Shown here in pieces: positions 8,877 through 17,880 of a DNA stretch of 64,000 nt. The notes beneath the pieces were generated by a model. That model saw nothing but the letters and a program-made list of their open reading frames with translations. It made no database searches and was not told the origin of the DNA. Numbering within the stretch: the first letter of the stretch is position 1; every line of letters starts with the position of its first letter. The position numbers and the translations under genes were made by a program. Source of the DNA: Carbonatibacter sp965199245 (GTDB lineage: Bacteria > Pseudomonadota > Alphaproteobacteria > Kiloniellales > Kiloniellaceae); contig CBDAQP010000003.1 in the NCBI GenBank assembly GCA_965199245.1, forward strand, positions 930,001-994,000, read 5' to 3'.

Positions 8877-9964
8877 TTATTCCCCCTTGTGACCGGATTT
8901 CCGGCTCTCGGCCCGCATCCGCCGGACAAGTTCCAGTTCCGCCTGGAAGTCGACGTAGTGCGGCAACTTGATATGTTCGACAAAACCCGATGCCTGAATA
9001 TTATCGCTGTGGGCCAGGACAAATTCCTCGTCCTGGGCCGGGGCGTCGATATTTTCGCCCATTTCCCGCGCACGCAAAGCCCGATCAACCAGGGCCATGG
9101 CAATGGTCTTGCGTTCATTCTGACCAAAAGTCAGACCATAACCACGCGTAAACTGCGGCGGTTCTGTGCGCGATCCCGCAAATTGATTGACCGTTTCGCA
9201 TTCTGTCAGATCCAAATCACCAATACTGATTTCAAAGCCGAGTTCTTCGGGTTCGATCACCAGTTCAACCGTCCCGACGCGAATTTCACCGACAAAGGCA
9301 TGGTTGCGGGCATAACCGCGCTGGGTCGAATAGCCCAGCGAAAGTATAAAGCCTTCATCGCCCCGGGCCAGATTTTGCAGGCGAATATCGCGATCGGCAG
9401 GAAAATTGATTGACTCGCGTGTCAAAATCCCCGACCTCCTGACTGTCTTCGTCATCGGGGACGGGTTCGCGTTGAATCAATCCTTCGTGGTTGAGCAGGT
9501 TATCGAGAACACGCGGCATCTTCCCATCACGCGGGCCTTGCGCCGATTCTGCGGATTGCGGTGCAAGGTCGAAATCAATCAACCGATGCGTATAGTCAAA
9601 GGTCGGCCCCAGAATCTGCCCGCCGGGCAAATCCTTGAAGGTCGCAGAAAACGCGGCGTTCAATCTGCATATCACACGTTTTAACCGGTTTGCTATAGGC
9701 CAGACGCGGCAGAGTCGTCCGATAGGCCCGAATCAGGAAAATGGCCTCGATCAAATCACCCCGGGCCTGTTGAATGGCCAGTGCGGCCAGTCCTTTGTCA
9801 TAAAGTGATCCCTCTGCCATGACGCGACTGACCGACAGGCTGAGCTGCTGTTCAATCTGCCGGGCCTGCAACTGCGGGCAGTCCCTGTCCCCGCGCCGAT
9901 CCTCGGCAAGGAGTTTATGGGCATTCCTGATGGCTTTTTCGCCACCCTTGACAGCAACATACAT
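8877..9964 (-). pseudogene. phnI: C-P lyase core subunit PhnI, broken by two frameshifts
   Basis: Starts normally (MYVAVKGGEKAIRNAHKLL). After MQIERR, an extra base in the A-run at 9648-9651 shifts the frame; the product continues as SATFKDLPGGQILGPTFDYT. A second shift near 9420-9440 (after GDFDTR) leads into ESINFPADRDIRLQ and the C-terminal part (ARGDEGFILSLGYSTQRGY, FVLAHSDN, KLPHYVDFQAELEL), which is open to 8877. Taken together the pieces cover the whole PhnI, so the damage is recent. PhnI is the nucleosidase of the PhnGHIJ complex. Confidence 0.85.
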
Positions 9965-9967
9965 GGC

Positions 9968-10567
9968 TCACACCTCCACAGAACTTGTACGGGGAATAGC
10001 CGCCACCCTGTCCCCACTGGTCAGGATGAGATCAAAGCCACGCGGGAAAAGCGCGCATTTTTGCGCCCGCCACGCCCAAAAATCCGCATCCACCCCCGCA
10101 ATAGACAGATCACAGGTTTTTTCAATGCCCGGCCCCCTCAGTGTCACACCACGCCCGGCGGCCATCTGCCCCACGGCCAGAATCACGGTCGCGGAACGGT
10201 CGGGAAAGGCCGCATCGCCCAGCGACAAACCGTCCAGCACAGACAACGGCGTTTCAGGTGATGTCACAACAAAATCAGCCTGCCCCACACCATCAACAAG
10301 GCGACAACCCGCATGAAAGGCCAGAAAATCACGCGCCTGTCGGCTCTCTTGTTCCGGCGCAAGCCAGACCCCCGTTTCCATATCGCTCAAGGTCAACAGG
10401 GTCGCCGCTGTTGCCGCGTTGAGACCATCCGGACAGCCGCAGTCTGCGGCAATGGTTTCAATTTGCCCCGGATGCGCCATCGCGCCGAGAACCCGACGGA
10501 AAACATCTGTCGCCTCAAACGCCGGATCTTGAAAACCGGCCAGCGAAAAACCCGACTCCTGCGCCAT
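9968..10567 (-). CDS. phnH: C-P lyase complex subunit PhnH
   Basis: 199 residues, open along its full length. Family features: FQDPAFEATDVFRRVLGAMAHPG at the N-terminus, then the pyridoxal-transferase-like fold region with LRGPGIEK and FDLILTSGDRVAAIPRTS at the C-terminus. PhnH binds the PhnGIJ core and is needed for transfer of phosphonate to ATP ribose. The start overlaps the phnG stop and phnI follows after 3 bases. It is intact although phnG and phnI on either side are frameshifted. Confidence 0.92.
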   Translation of the reverse strand: MAQESGFSLAGFQDPAFEATDVFRRVLGAMAHPGQIETIAADCGCPDGLNAATAATLLTLSDMETGVWLAPEQESRQARDFLAFHAGCRLVDGVGQADFVVTSPETPLSVLDGLSLGDAAFPDRSATVILAVGQMAAGRGVTLRGPGIEKTCDLSIAGVDADFWAWRAQKCALFPRGFDLILTSGDRVAAIPRTSSVEV

Positions 10568-11026
10568 CAGTCTTCTCCGCGTGCGAGGGTAAAAAAATCA
10601 ACCTTTGTCGCCGCGACCTTTGCCGCACGCGCCTGTTGCCCATCGCGCAGACGTTCGGCAATCGGGCCGATAACGACCTCTTCAATCACGTCCACCTGCG
10701 CAGGATCCTGGGCCACCGCATCGAAAAAGGCCGCCAGTTCCGCATGACGTCTGTCGCGCCCTGCAATATAGGCGTGACCAATTTCCCCACTGTCCAGACG
10801 AACGGAACAACGGGTCAGTGTGGCCTCCCCCAAATTGAACTGCTTGCCCTGCCCGCCTGCGCGGGCGCGCACCATAACCAGACCGGTTTCCGGCTTGCGA
10901 AGCAGACTCCAGGACCGCTCGCAGGACAGCAGATCCCGACAGGATTGCAATTCCTCCCGCAGAGGATCGGGCCAGAACAGACATACGGCGTTGTCGTGCC
11001 GCCTGTTGTGCAGGGTCACTCACCAT
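10567..11026 (-). pseudogene. phnG: C-P lyase complex subunit PhnG with one N-terminal frameshift
   Basis: The true PhnG start is ATG 11026 (MVSDPAQQAARQRRMSVLAR), preceded by AAGGA. One extra C near 10970 throws the frame; PhnG continues in the next frame as PLREELQSCRDLL, then KPETGLVMVRARAGG, and VDFFTLARGED at the C-terminus. A shorter in-frame ORF beginning upstream of the shift in the second frame (MTLHNRRHD, 11019) exists but lacks the conserved N-terminus, so I regard the gene as broken or at best N-terminally altered. Confidence 0.75.
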
Positions 11027-11071
11027 GCCATTCCTTCTCAAAGAACAGGTTCCACTCACAAATCTAAAATT

Positions 11072-11089
11072 TGTCTAGATGTCTAGACA
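11072..11089. promoter_or_regulatory. PhnF/HutC-type operator between phnG and phnF
   Basis: TGTCTAGA followed immediately by the perfect palindrome TGTCTAGACA. GTCTAGAC fits the GT-N-TA-N-AC operator consensus of the HutC subfamily of GntR regulators, to which PhnF belongs. It lies in the divergent intergenic region 45 bp upstream of the phnG start and about 80 bp upstream of phnF, suited to co-regulating both. The surrounding AT-rich stretch 11060-11105 probably holds the promoters; I do not assign -35/-10 boxes. Confidence 0.65.
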
Positions 11090-11169
11090 TAATTTATTAT
11101 AGACTGCGTGACCATGAACACACAATTTGTGTTTCATGATTCTTTTATGACACGTCATTGGGGCAGGCA

Positions 11170-11909
11170 ATGGACTGGAAAAAAGGCGAAGCCATCTGGA
11201 AACAAATTGAACGCGCCCTGCGTGATGATATTGTGCGCGGACTTTACAAACCGGGGGAAAAGCTGCCGACGGAAAACGAGCTGGCAAAACGCTTTGACGT
11301 CAATCGACATACCCTCAGACGCGCCATTTCCGCGCTCAACGATGCCAATGTGACCCTTGTGGAACAGGGGCGCGGAATTTTCGTGCGCGAACAGATGCTG
11401 GATTATCCCCTGGGCAACCGTCCCCGCTTTACCCAGATTGTCTCCAGCCGCCACCGCCTGCCCGACAAGATCCTGATCAAATCGGAAACGCTCAAGGCCA
11501 CCCCCGTTGTGGCGAAAAAATCTTGCGCTGTCTCTCGGCACACCCGTCATCCGGCTGGAATGCGTCAGTTCGGTTGATTCGACCCCGCTGGCCCACGCCA
11601 TCCACTATCTCCCCGCCGCCCGTTTCCACGGAATCGCAGAGCTTTTCGCAGAAAAGCATTCCCTGACCGACTGTTTTCACAGCTACCGGATTACCGACTA
11701 CACGCGCAAATTCACCCGCATTACAGCAAAAATGCCCGGCCCCAAAGGTCGCACAGCACCTCAAACAACCCGGTAACCGACCGCTATTGGTCACAAAAAA
11801 CGTCGATATTGATGCAAACGGGCAACCGATTGAATACGGCATTACCAGCTTTTCCGGAAACAGGGTCCAGCTTTTGGTCGATCAGGTGCCGCACCCGACA
11901 CACAGCTAA
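11170..11909 (+). pseudogene. phnF: GntR/HutC-family phosphonate regulator PhnF, frameshifted
   Basis: Start ATG 11170 (MDWKKGEAIWKQIERAL). The N-terminal winged helix is complete (GEKLPTENELAKRFDVNRHTLRRAI). In the UTRA ligand domain the frame is lost in the A-run at 11515-11520 and resumes as LALSLGTPVIRLE. A second shift around 11735-11745 leads to the last part (VAQHLKQPGNRPLL, IEYGITSFSGNRVQLLV), ending at TAA 11907-11909. The DNA-binding domain could still be made as a truncated protein, so constitutive repression rather than derepression is possible. Confidence 0.83.
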
Positions 11910-11921
11910 AGCCGACTGACG

Positions 11922-12239
11922 TCATTCGGACATGATCTGTTGACGCGCACGCACCCCGAAATCGTTCAAACGCTCCCTGACTTCTTGCGGGCTGGCCGCC
12001 CAGGAAAAATCCCTGAGTTCTGAAGAAACCTTCTCGACCACATCCTCCAGCCCGGGCGCACCGAGGTTAAAGGCCACCAATTCCCTGGCATAGGATTCGG
12101 CGTCCGGACCCGTCTTTCCGATTTGTTCGGCCACCCACAACCCGAACAGCTTGACCTGACGGGCTTCGACCCTGAAGCGGATTTGCTCATCATGCTGGAA
12201 CTTGTCTTCAAAGGCTTTCTCACGATCACTCATTGTCAT
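11922..12239 (-). CDS. DUF1476 protein, ATP synthase zeta subunit (F1 inhibitor)
   Basis: 105 residues from ATG 12239 (MTMSDREKAFEDKFQHDEQ), preceded by GAGAGGAGAG. DUF1476 proteins of alphaproteobacteria are the zeta inhibitors of F1F0-ATP synthase; the conserved opening REKAFExKFxHDEExxFxxxAR is present, as are GLWVAEQIG and the acidic and helical C-terminal half. Its presence supports an alphaproteobacterial host. Divergent from purC; 12240-12381 holds both promoters and nothing else recognised. Confidence 0.88.
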   Translation of the reverse strand: MTMSDREKAFEDKFQHDEQIRFRVEARQVKLFGLWVAEQIGKTGPDAESYARELVAFNLGAPGLEDVVEKVSSELRDFSWAASPQEVRERLNDFGVRARQQIMSE

Positions 12240-12381
12240 GGTGTCTCTCCTCTCTTGCACGGCTCTTAACACAGCGACGAAAACGAACGCAGGGATAACT
12301 TGCGACAAAATATTGTTTCTGGTCAAGCCTGCTGTTATAGAGAGGCGACGATCAGGCCGTTGGTGAGGACACAGGGACAGA

Positions 12382-13149
12382 ATGACGGACATACGCGGCA
12401 AACAGCTTTACGAAGGCAAGGCCAAAATCCTGTTTGATGGCCCCGAGGCCGGAACGATTATCCAGTATTTCAAAGACGACGCCACCGCATTCAACGCGCA
12501 GAAAAAAGGCACCGTCACCGCAAAAGGCGTGATGAACAATATCATTTCCGAGCGGATCATGTGCCGCCTTGGCGAACTGGGGATTCCAACCCATTTCATC
12601 CGCCGCCTCAACGACCGTGAACAGCTTGTCCACAAAGCCACAATCATCCCGCTGGAAATCGTCGTGCGAAACATTGCCGCAGGCTCGATCTGTCCCCGGC
12701 TTGGTTTGAGGGAGGGCACCCCCCTTGCCCGCAGTCTGGTCGAATTCTGTTACAAGAATGACGCACTGGGCGATCCGCTCATTTCCCGCGACCATGCGGA
12801 GCTGTTCGGCTGGGCCTCTGCCGATGACATTGATGCCATCATCCACCAGACCCACCGAATCAACGATTTTTTGCGCGGCCTCTTTTTCGGGATCGGCCTG
12901 CGTCTGGTGGATTTCAAGCTTGAATTCGGGCGGCTGGAAACCGGTGAACTTGTCCTCGCAGATGAAATCAGCCCCGATTCCTGCCGCCTGTGGGATGTCG
13001 AAACCAACAGAAAAATGGACAAGGACCGCTTTCGCCGTGACCTTGGCGACGTTGCCGAAGCCTATCAGGACGTCGCCCGGCGGCTCGGTGTCTGGTCACA
13101 CGCCGACGACACCCGCACCCACGCCATGACAGAGGGAGAAAACCTGTGA
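12382..13149 (+). CDS. purC: phosphoribosylaminoimidazole-succinocarboxamide synthase (SAICAR synthetase)
   Basis: 255 residues, family-typical length. Opens with RGKQLYEGKAKILFDGPEAG, contains TAFNAQKKGTVTAKGVMNN, the PLEIVVRNIAAGSIC motif and DEISPDSCRLWD. It joins CAIR to aspartate in purine synthesis. The stop overlaps the purS start by 4 bp, so purC, purS, purQ and purL form one operon. Confidence 0.97.
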   Translation: MTDIRGKQLYEGKAKILFDGPEAGTIIQYFKDDATAFNAQKKGTVTAKGVMNNIISERIMCRLGELGIPTHFIRRLNDREQLVHKATIIPLEIVVRNIAAGSICPRLGLREGTPLARSLVEFCYKNDALGDPLISRDHAELFGWASADDIDAIIHQTHRINDFLRGLFFGIGLRLVDFKLEFGRLETGELVLADEISPDSCRLWDVETNRKMDKDRFRRDLGDVAEAYQDVARRLGVWSHADDTRTHAMTEGENL

Positions 13150-13388
13150 AAGCACGGATTTATGTGACATTGAAAAACGGCGTTCTCGATCCACAGGGCA
13201 AAGCCATTGAACAGGCCCTCTGCGCCCTGGGCTTTGACGGGGTACACCAGGCCCGACAGGGGAAGCTGATTGAACTTGATCTCGCCGACACAGACCGCGA
13301 AAGCGCACGGGCCACCGTCACGCAGATGTGCGAAAAGCTGTTGGCAAATACCGTGGTTGAAAACTATGACATCGAGCTGGGACATTGA
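13146..13388 (+). CDS. purS: FGAM synthase PurS subunit
   Basis: 80 residues. Typical PurS opening (MKARIYVTLKNGVLDPQGKAI) and a conserved middle (ALGFDGVHQARQGKLIEL). It bridges PurQ and PurL in the three-part FGAM synthase found in alphaproteobacteria and Gram-positives. Overlaps purC by 4 bp; purQ starts 58 bp later. Confidence 0.96.
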   Translation: MKARIYVTLKNGVLDPQGKAIEQALCALGFDGVHQARQGKLIELDLADTDRESARATVTQMCEKLLANTVVENYDIELGH

Positions 13389-13446
13389 ACCGCATGCCTG
13401 AACGGGCTTCAGGACTGCCTCCCGCAAACGAAAGAGGAGCGCGCGG

Positions 13447-14127
13447 ATGAAAACAGCCGTGATCGTCTTTCCCGGGTCAAACTGTGATCGGGATATGCAG
13501 GTCGCCCTGCATCAGGCGACAGGTCATCACCCCGTGATGGTCTGGCACAAAGACACGGATTTTGATGCCGTTGATCTGATTGCCCTGCCCGGGGGCTTTT
13601 CCTATGGGGATTATCTGCGCTGCGGAGCCATGGCGGCACAGTCGCCGGTTATGCGCGAAGTCGTCCGCCGCGCCAAACGCGGTGTTCCTGTTCTGGGCGT
13701 GTGCAACGGGTTTCAGATTTTGTGTGAAAGCGGCTTGCTCCCCGGGGCATTGTTGCGGAACCGTGATCTCAATTTTGTGTGTCGGGATGTCCATCTGCGC
13801 GTAATCCGCAATGATACCGTCTTTACGCGCCGCTATGACAAGGATCAGATCATCCGCATTCCCGTTGCCCACCATGACGGCAATTACTTTATCGATGATG
13901 ATCGCCTCTGTGCCCTGGAAGACAACAATCAAATCGCCCTGCGCTATTGTGATGCACAGGGACAGATGACAGAAACCGCAAACCCCAACGGATCCCGCCA
14001 CCACATCGCGGGCCTCTATAATGAAACAGGCACTGTTTTGGGCATGATGCCGCATCCTGAACGTCTATACGATCCCCAACAGGGCGGCACAGACGGCGCA
14101 GATTTATTTGCCAGCCTCCTGTCCTGA
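13447..14127 (+). CDS. purQ: FGAM synthase glutaminase subunit PurQ
   Basis: 226 residues. Class I glutamine amidotransferase fold: PGSNCDRDM at the start, LPGGFSYGDYLRCGA, the nucleophile Cys in VLGVCNGFQ and the His-Glu pair in MMPHPERL near the C-terminus. It supplies ammonia to PurL. A GAGG-type RBS precedes ATG 13447. Confidence 0.97.
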   Translation: MKTAVIVFPGSNCDRDMQVALHQATGHHPVMVWHKDTDFDAVDLIALPGGFSYGDYLRCGAMAAQSPVMREVVRRAKRGVPVLGVCNGFQILCESGLLPGALLRNRDLNFVCRDVHLRVIRNDTVFTRRYDKDQIIRIPVAHHDGNYFIDDDRLCALEDNNQIALRYCDAQGQMTETANPNGSRHHIAGLYNETGTVLGMMPHPERLYDPQQGGTDGADLFASLLS

Positions 14128-14155
14128 TTCAATCCATCCTGAAAAGGATCAGAAA

Positions 14156-16342
14156 ATGAACGCCATCACCCCCGAAATTGTCGCAGAGCATGGCCTGTCA
14201 CAGGACGAATATCACCTGATTCTCGACATTATGGGCCGTGCGCCCAATCTGTTGGAACTGGGAATTTTTTCCGTCATGTGGTCGGAACACTGTTCCTACA
14301 AATCATCAAAAAAATGGCTTAAAACCCTGCCAACCGATGGGCCACAGGTGATCTATGGCCCCGGGGAAAATGCGGGTGTTGTCGATATTGGTGACGGTTA
14401 TGCGGCGATTTTTAAAATGGAAAGCCATAATCATCCCTCGTTCATCGAACCCTATCAGGGGGCCGCGACAGGTGTCGGGGGCATCCTGCGCGATGTCTTT
14501 ACCATGGGTGCGCGCCCGGTGGCCAATGTCAATGCCCTGCGTTTTGGTGCGCCCTCCCATCCCAAAACCCGCCATCTGCTCTCTGGTGTCGTGGCAGGGA
14601 TCGGGGGCTATGGAAATTGCGTTGGTGTGCCAACGGTGGCGGGAGAGGTCGAATTCGATTCCTCCTATAACGGGAATATCCTCGTCAACGCCATGACTGT
14701 CGGGGTTGCACACAAAGACCGCATTTTCACTGCAAAGGCGTCCGGGGTGGGGAATCCTGTTGTCTATGTCGGCTCAAGGACAGGACGGGATGGAATCCAT
14801 GGGGCCACCATGGCCTCCGCTGAATTTGACGACGCCTCCGCCGAAAAACGGCCCACTGTTCAGGTTGGCGATCCTTTCACGGAAAAACTGCTGATCGAGG
14901 CCTGCCTGGAACTGATGCAAACCGATGCCATTGTCGCCATTCAGGACATGGGTGCGGCGGGCCTGACCTCTTCGTCTTTTGAAATGGCATCATCAGGCGA
15001 CATGGGGGTTGAACTTGACCTCGACAAGGTGCCCCGGCGCGAAGACGGCATGAGTCCTTATGAGATGATGCTCTCTGAAAGCCAGGAGCGGATGCTCATT
15101 ATCCTCAAACCCGGCAAGGAATCCCTCGCCCGGGCCATTATGGACAAATGGGATCTTGATTTTGCGGTGATTGGAACCCTGACCGATAGCAAGCGCATGG
15201 TGCTTAAATTCCATGGCGAAATTGTCGGCGACCTGCCGATCAAACCCCTGGCCCATCACTCGCCGGAATACGACCGGCCCTGGGTCGAAACACCCCTGCA
15301 CAGCGACGTTGATGCGGAGTCAATCGCGACACCGGCGGATACCACCGCCGTCCTGAAAACCATGGTCGGGCATCCCAATCTCTCCAGTCGGCGCTGGGTC
15401 TGGGAACAGTATGACCACATGGTCATGGGCGATACCATCGGTCGCCCCGGAGGGGATGCGGGCGTTGTGCGCGTCCACGGAACACAGCGGGCCCTGGCAA
15501 TCACATCAGACTGCACCCCGCGTTATTGCGCCGCCACCCCGGTTCGCGGCGGGGCGCAGGCCGTGGCGGAAAGCTATCGCAACCTCTGCGCCACAGGGGC
15601 GCGCCCGCTGGCAGTCACGGATAATTTGAACTTTGCCAACCCCGAACGACCGGAAATCATGGGACAACTGGTCGGGTGTCTGACCGGTATGGGGGATGCC
15701 TGCCGCGCCCTTGATTATCCGGTTGTTTCCGGCAATGTCTCACTCTACAACGAAACCAATGGCGAGGGAATCAAGCCGACCCCTGTCATCGGGGGACTGG
15801 GACTGATTGAACATGCGGATCGACGGGCCAGCATTGCCTTTGACGGTGAAAACCAGTCTCTGGTTTTGATCGGAGATACCAGCGGACACCTTGGCGTTTC
15901 GCGCTATCTGGACATAATCGAAAGCCGCACGGATGGCAACGCCCCGCCTGTTGATCTGGACGCTGAACGGCGCAACGGGACATTTGTTCGCACCGAAATT
16001 GAACAGGGTCGCCTCACGAGCTGTCATGATCTGTCTGATGGGGGCCTTGCCCTCGCGGTAGCAGAAATGGCCATGGCCTCTGAAATGGGTGCACAGATCA
16101 AACGCCCCCACGACTGCACAACGCCGCTGGTCGCCTGGCTCTTTGGCGAGGATCAGGCCCGTTATCTGGTCGCCGTTGACAGCCCGGATGACCTGCTGGC
16201 CCGCGCAGAAGCCGCCGGAGTTCCCGCCCGGATTATCGGACAAACGGGGGGGGAGACCCTCGCACTCGACGGTGGTTCTGCCCTTCCCCTCGCAGAGTTA
16301 ATCGCCACGCATGAACGCTGTCTGCCGGACTATATGGCCTGA
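14156..16342 (+). CDS. purL: FGAM synthase large subunit PurL
   Basis: 728 residues, the short PurL form that works with PurS and PurQ. Start at ATG 14156 (MNAITPEIVAEHGLSQDEY), 28 bp after the purQ stop with AAGGA upstream. The two AIRS-like halves show FSVMWSEHCSYKSSK, GPGENAGVVDIG, KMESHNHPS, DMGAAGLTSSSFEM and, in the second half, NVSLYNET and SCHDLSDGGLALA. No frame disruption. Confidence 0.97.
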   Translation: MNAITPEIVAEHGLSQDEYHLILDIMGRAPNLLELGIFSVMWSEHCSYKSSKKWLKTLPTDGPQVIYGPGENAGVVDIGDGYAAIFKMESHNHPSFIEPYQGAATGVGGILRDVFTMGARPVANVNALRFGAPSHPKTRHLLSGVVAGIGGYGNCVGVPTVAGEVEFDSSYNGNILVNAMTVGVAHKDRIFTAKASGVGNPVVYVGSRTGRDGIHGATMASAEFDDASAEKRPTVQVGDPFTEKLLIEACLELMQTDAIVAIQDMGAAGLTSSSFEMASSGDMGVELDLDKVPRREDGMSPYEMMLSESQERMLIILKPGKESLARAIMDKWDLDFAVIGTLTDSKRMVLKFHGEIVGDLPIKPLAHHSPEYDRPWVETPLHSDVDAESIATPADTTAVLKTMVGHPNLSSRRWVWEQYDHMVMGDTIGRPGGDAGVVRVHGTQRALAITSDCTPRYCAATPVRGGAQAVAESYRNLCATGARPLAVTDNLNFANPERPEIMGQLVGCLTGMGDACRALDYPVVSGNVSLYNETNGEGIKPTPVIGGLGLIEHADRRASIAFDGENQSLVLIGDTSGHLGVSRYLDIIESRTDGNAPPVDLDAERRNGTFVRTEIEQGRLTSCHDLSDGGLALAVAEMAMASEMGAQIKRPHDCTTPLVAWLFGEDQARYLVAVDSPDDLLARAEAAGVPARIIGQTGGETLALDGGSALPLAELIATHERCLPDYMA

Positions 16343-16378
16343 TTTTTCCTCATCCCCCCACCAAAGGAGTCTGAATCC

Positions 16379-16615
16379 ATGCCGATGAATGCATCTGAAA
16401 TTGAACAGCTCATCCGTCAGGGCCTCCCTGATGCAGAGGTCACGATTGAAGACCTGCGCGGTGACGGCGATCACTACGCCGCCCATATCGTCTCCCCCGC
16501 CTTTGTGGGGAAAAATCGGGTGCAACAGCACCAAATGGTTTATAATGCCCTCCAGGGTCGCATGAAAAATGATCTTCATGCCCTTGCCTTGCAAACTTCC
16601 GCCCCGAAATCCTGA
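16379..16615 (+). CDS. bolA: BolA family protein
   Basis: 78 residues. BolA fold with IRQGLPDAEVTIEDLRGDGDHY and FVGKNRVQQHQMVYNALQGRM. Located immediately before a CGFS glutaredoxin; BolA and monothiol glutaredoxin form a [2Fe-2S]-bridged complex in iron homeostasis and Fe-S trafficking. An AAAGGAGTC box precedes ATG 16379. Some annotations would use ibaG/yrbA for this short form. Confidence 0.93.
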   Translation: MPMNASEIEQLIRQGLPDAEVTIEDLRGDGDHYAAHIVSPAFVGKNRVQQHQMVYNALQGRMKNDLHALALQTSAPKS

Positions 16616-16641
16616 GAACCGACAAGAAATAGGAGAAAAAA

Positions 16642-16974
16642 ATGGATATTGCCGATCGTATTCGCCAGGAAGTCAGCGAAAATGATGTTGTGCTTTTCAT
16701 GAAGGGAACCCCTGTGTTCCCACAGTGCGGTTTTTCCGCAACTGCCGGACAGATCATGACCCACCTGGGCGTCAAATTTACCAGCATTGACGTCCTGCAA
16801 GACCCCGGCATTCGCCAGGGCATCAAGGATTTCAGCAACTGGCCCACAATTCCCCAGCTTTATATCAAGGGCGAATTTGTCGGCGGATGCGATATTATGC
16901 GCGAAATGTTTGAAACAGGCGAATTGCAGGAACTACTGGCAGAAAAAGGCATCGAAAGCGTTTCTGACGCTTAA
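16642..16974 (+). CDS. grxD: monothiol glutaredoxin, Grx4 family
   Basis: 110 residues. Active-site motif PQCGFSATA, preceded by VVLFMKGTPVFP, and the glutathione-binding WPTIPQLYIKGEFVGGCDI. Works with the adjacent BolA in Fe-S cluster carriage. Start follows AGGAGAAAAAA. It is the last gene before the accessory island and is followed by a hairpin. Confidence 0.96.
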   Translation: MDIADRIRQEVSENDVVLFMKGTPVFPQCGFSATAGQIMTHLGVKFTSIDVLQDPGIRQGIKDFSNWPTIPQLYIKGEFVGGCDIMREMFETGELQELLAEKGIESVSDA

Positions 16975-16998
16975 AACCCTTTCCCGGACATGAAAAAA

Positions 16999-17021
16999 GG
17001 CCCGCAACCCTGTTGCGGTCC
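16999..17021 (+). terminator. intrinsic-type terminator hairpin after grxD
   Basis: Arms GGCCCGCAAC and GTTGCGGTCC (one mismatch) around a CCT loop, with AAAAAA before and only a short TTT after. It closes the pur-bolA-grxD unit. From 17022 to about 17110 the sequence becomes AT-rich and holds no gene; IS-derived sequence starts near 17110. Confidence 0.7.
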
Positions 17022-17109
17022 TTTCCATCCGGTGTTCCCTTATGAACGAAAATAATACTCTCTTGCCATTTTTTTAAATTAATTCAATATTTTACTGATA
17101 CACGATATG

Positions 17110-17880
17110 ACTATGTATATCCTGTTCTACATAAAATGATTAAATTATATCCAATTCATTATAATGTGCTTATAGTTTATGGATGGCGTATTCATCAGAT
17201 TTCCGCCGTAAGGTTTGATCTGTCCGTGAGAAGGAAGGCCTTACAATAGCGCAGGTTGCGGAGCGTTTTTGTGTGGGGCGTGACCCGTTGGCTCAAGACC
17301 CCCGGGCCGAAGACAACCCGGACTAAGCCGGCGACAAAGATTGATATGGTCGCCCTGGCGCGTGATGTTGTGGCTCATCCCGATGCATATCAATATGAGC
17401 GTGCTCGTCGTTTTGGTGTGTCAGGGGATCCATTACGCCCTGCGCCGTTTGGGTGTGACCTATAAAAAAAACTCTCACGCATCCAAAGACGTGCGCTGGC
17501 GCACGGCATGTCTTCCAAACGATGATAAAGATGTATGAGCACCGGGGCCGTCCTATTGTTCATATCGATGAAAGCGGCTTTGCCCATGACATGCCCCGCA
17601 CGCATGGCTCTGCACCAACAGGTCAACGGTGTGATGGCCTGTGCGATTGGCAGGCTAGGGGCCGAACCAATGCGATTGGTGCCCTGATCGGGAAAACCCT
17701 GCTGACAGTCGGCCTGTTTCAGGCAAACGTCACTGCAGATATTTTCACCGCATGGGTCAAACAGGATTTGCTGCCTCAACTTCCTGAAAACTCTGTCATC
17801 GTCATGGATAACGCAACATTTCACAAGCTACGCAGAATATCATCCAAAAAGCAGGGCATACCCTGCTCTTCCTGCCCCCT
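17110..17880 (+). mobile_element. decayed IS630-family element (type D), copy 1, truncated on the right
   Basis: Homologous to the better-preserved copy at 41043-41905. It starts with the AT-rich terminal sequence (ATAAAATGATTAAATTATA) and an orfA ATG at 17183 (MAYSSDFRRKV, then an immediate stop). After several frameshifts it continues with the HTH region (TRWLKTP, ATKIDMVALARDVV) and orfB (17522 on: RPIVHIDESGFAHDMPRTH, VIVMDNATFH), the two DDE blocks of IS630 transposases. A second IS630-type element inserted at 17881 cuts off the rest. Not functional. Confidence 0.8.
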
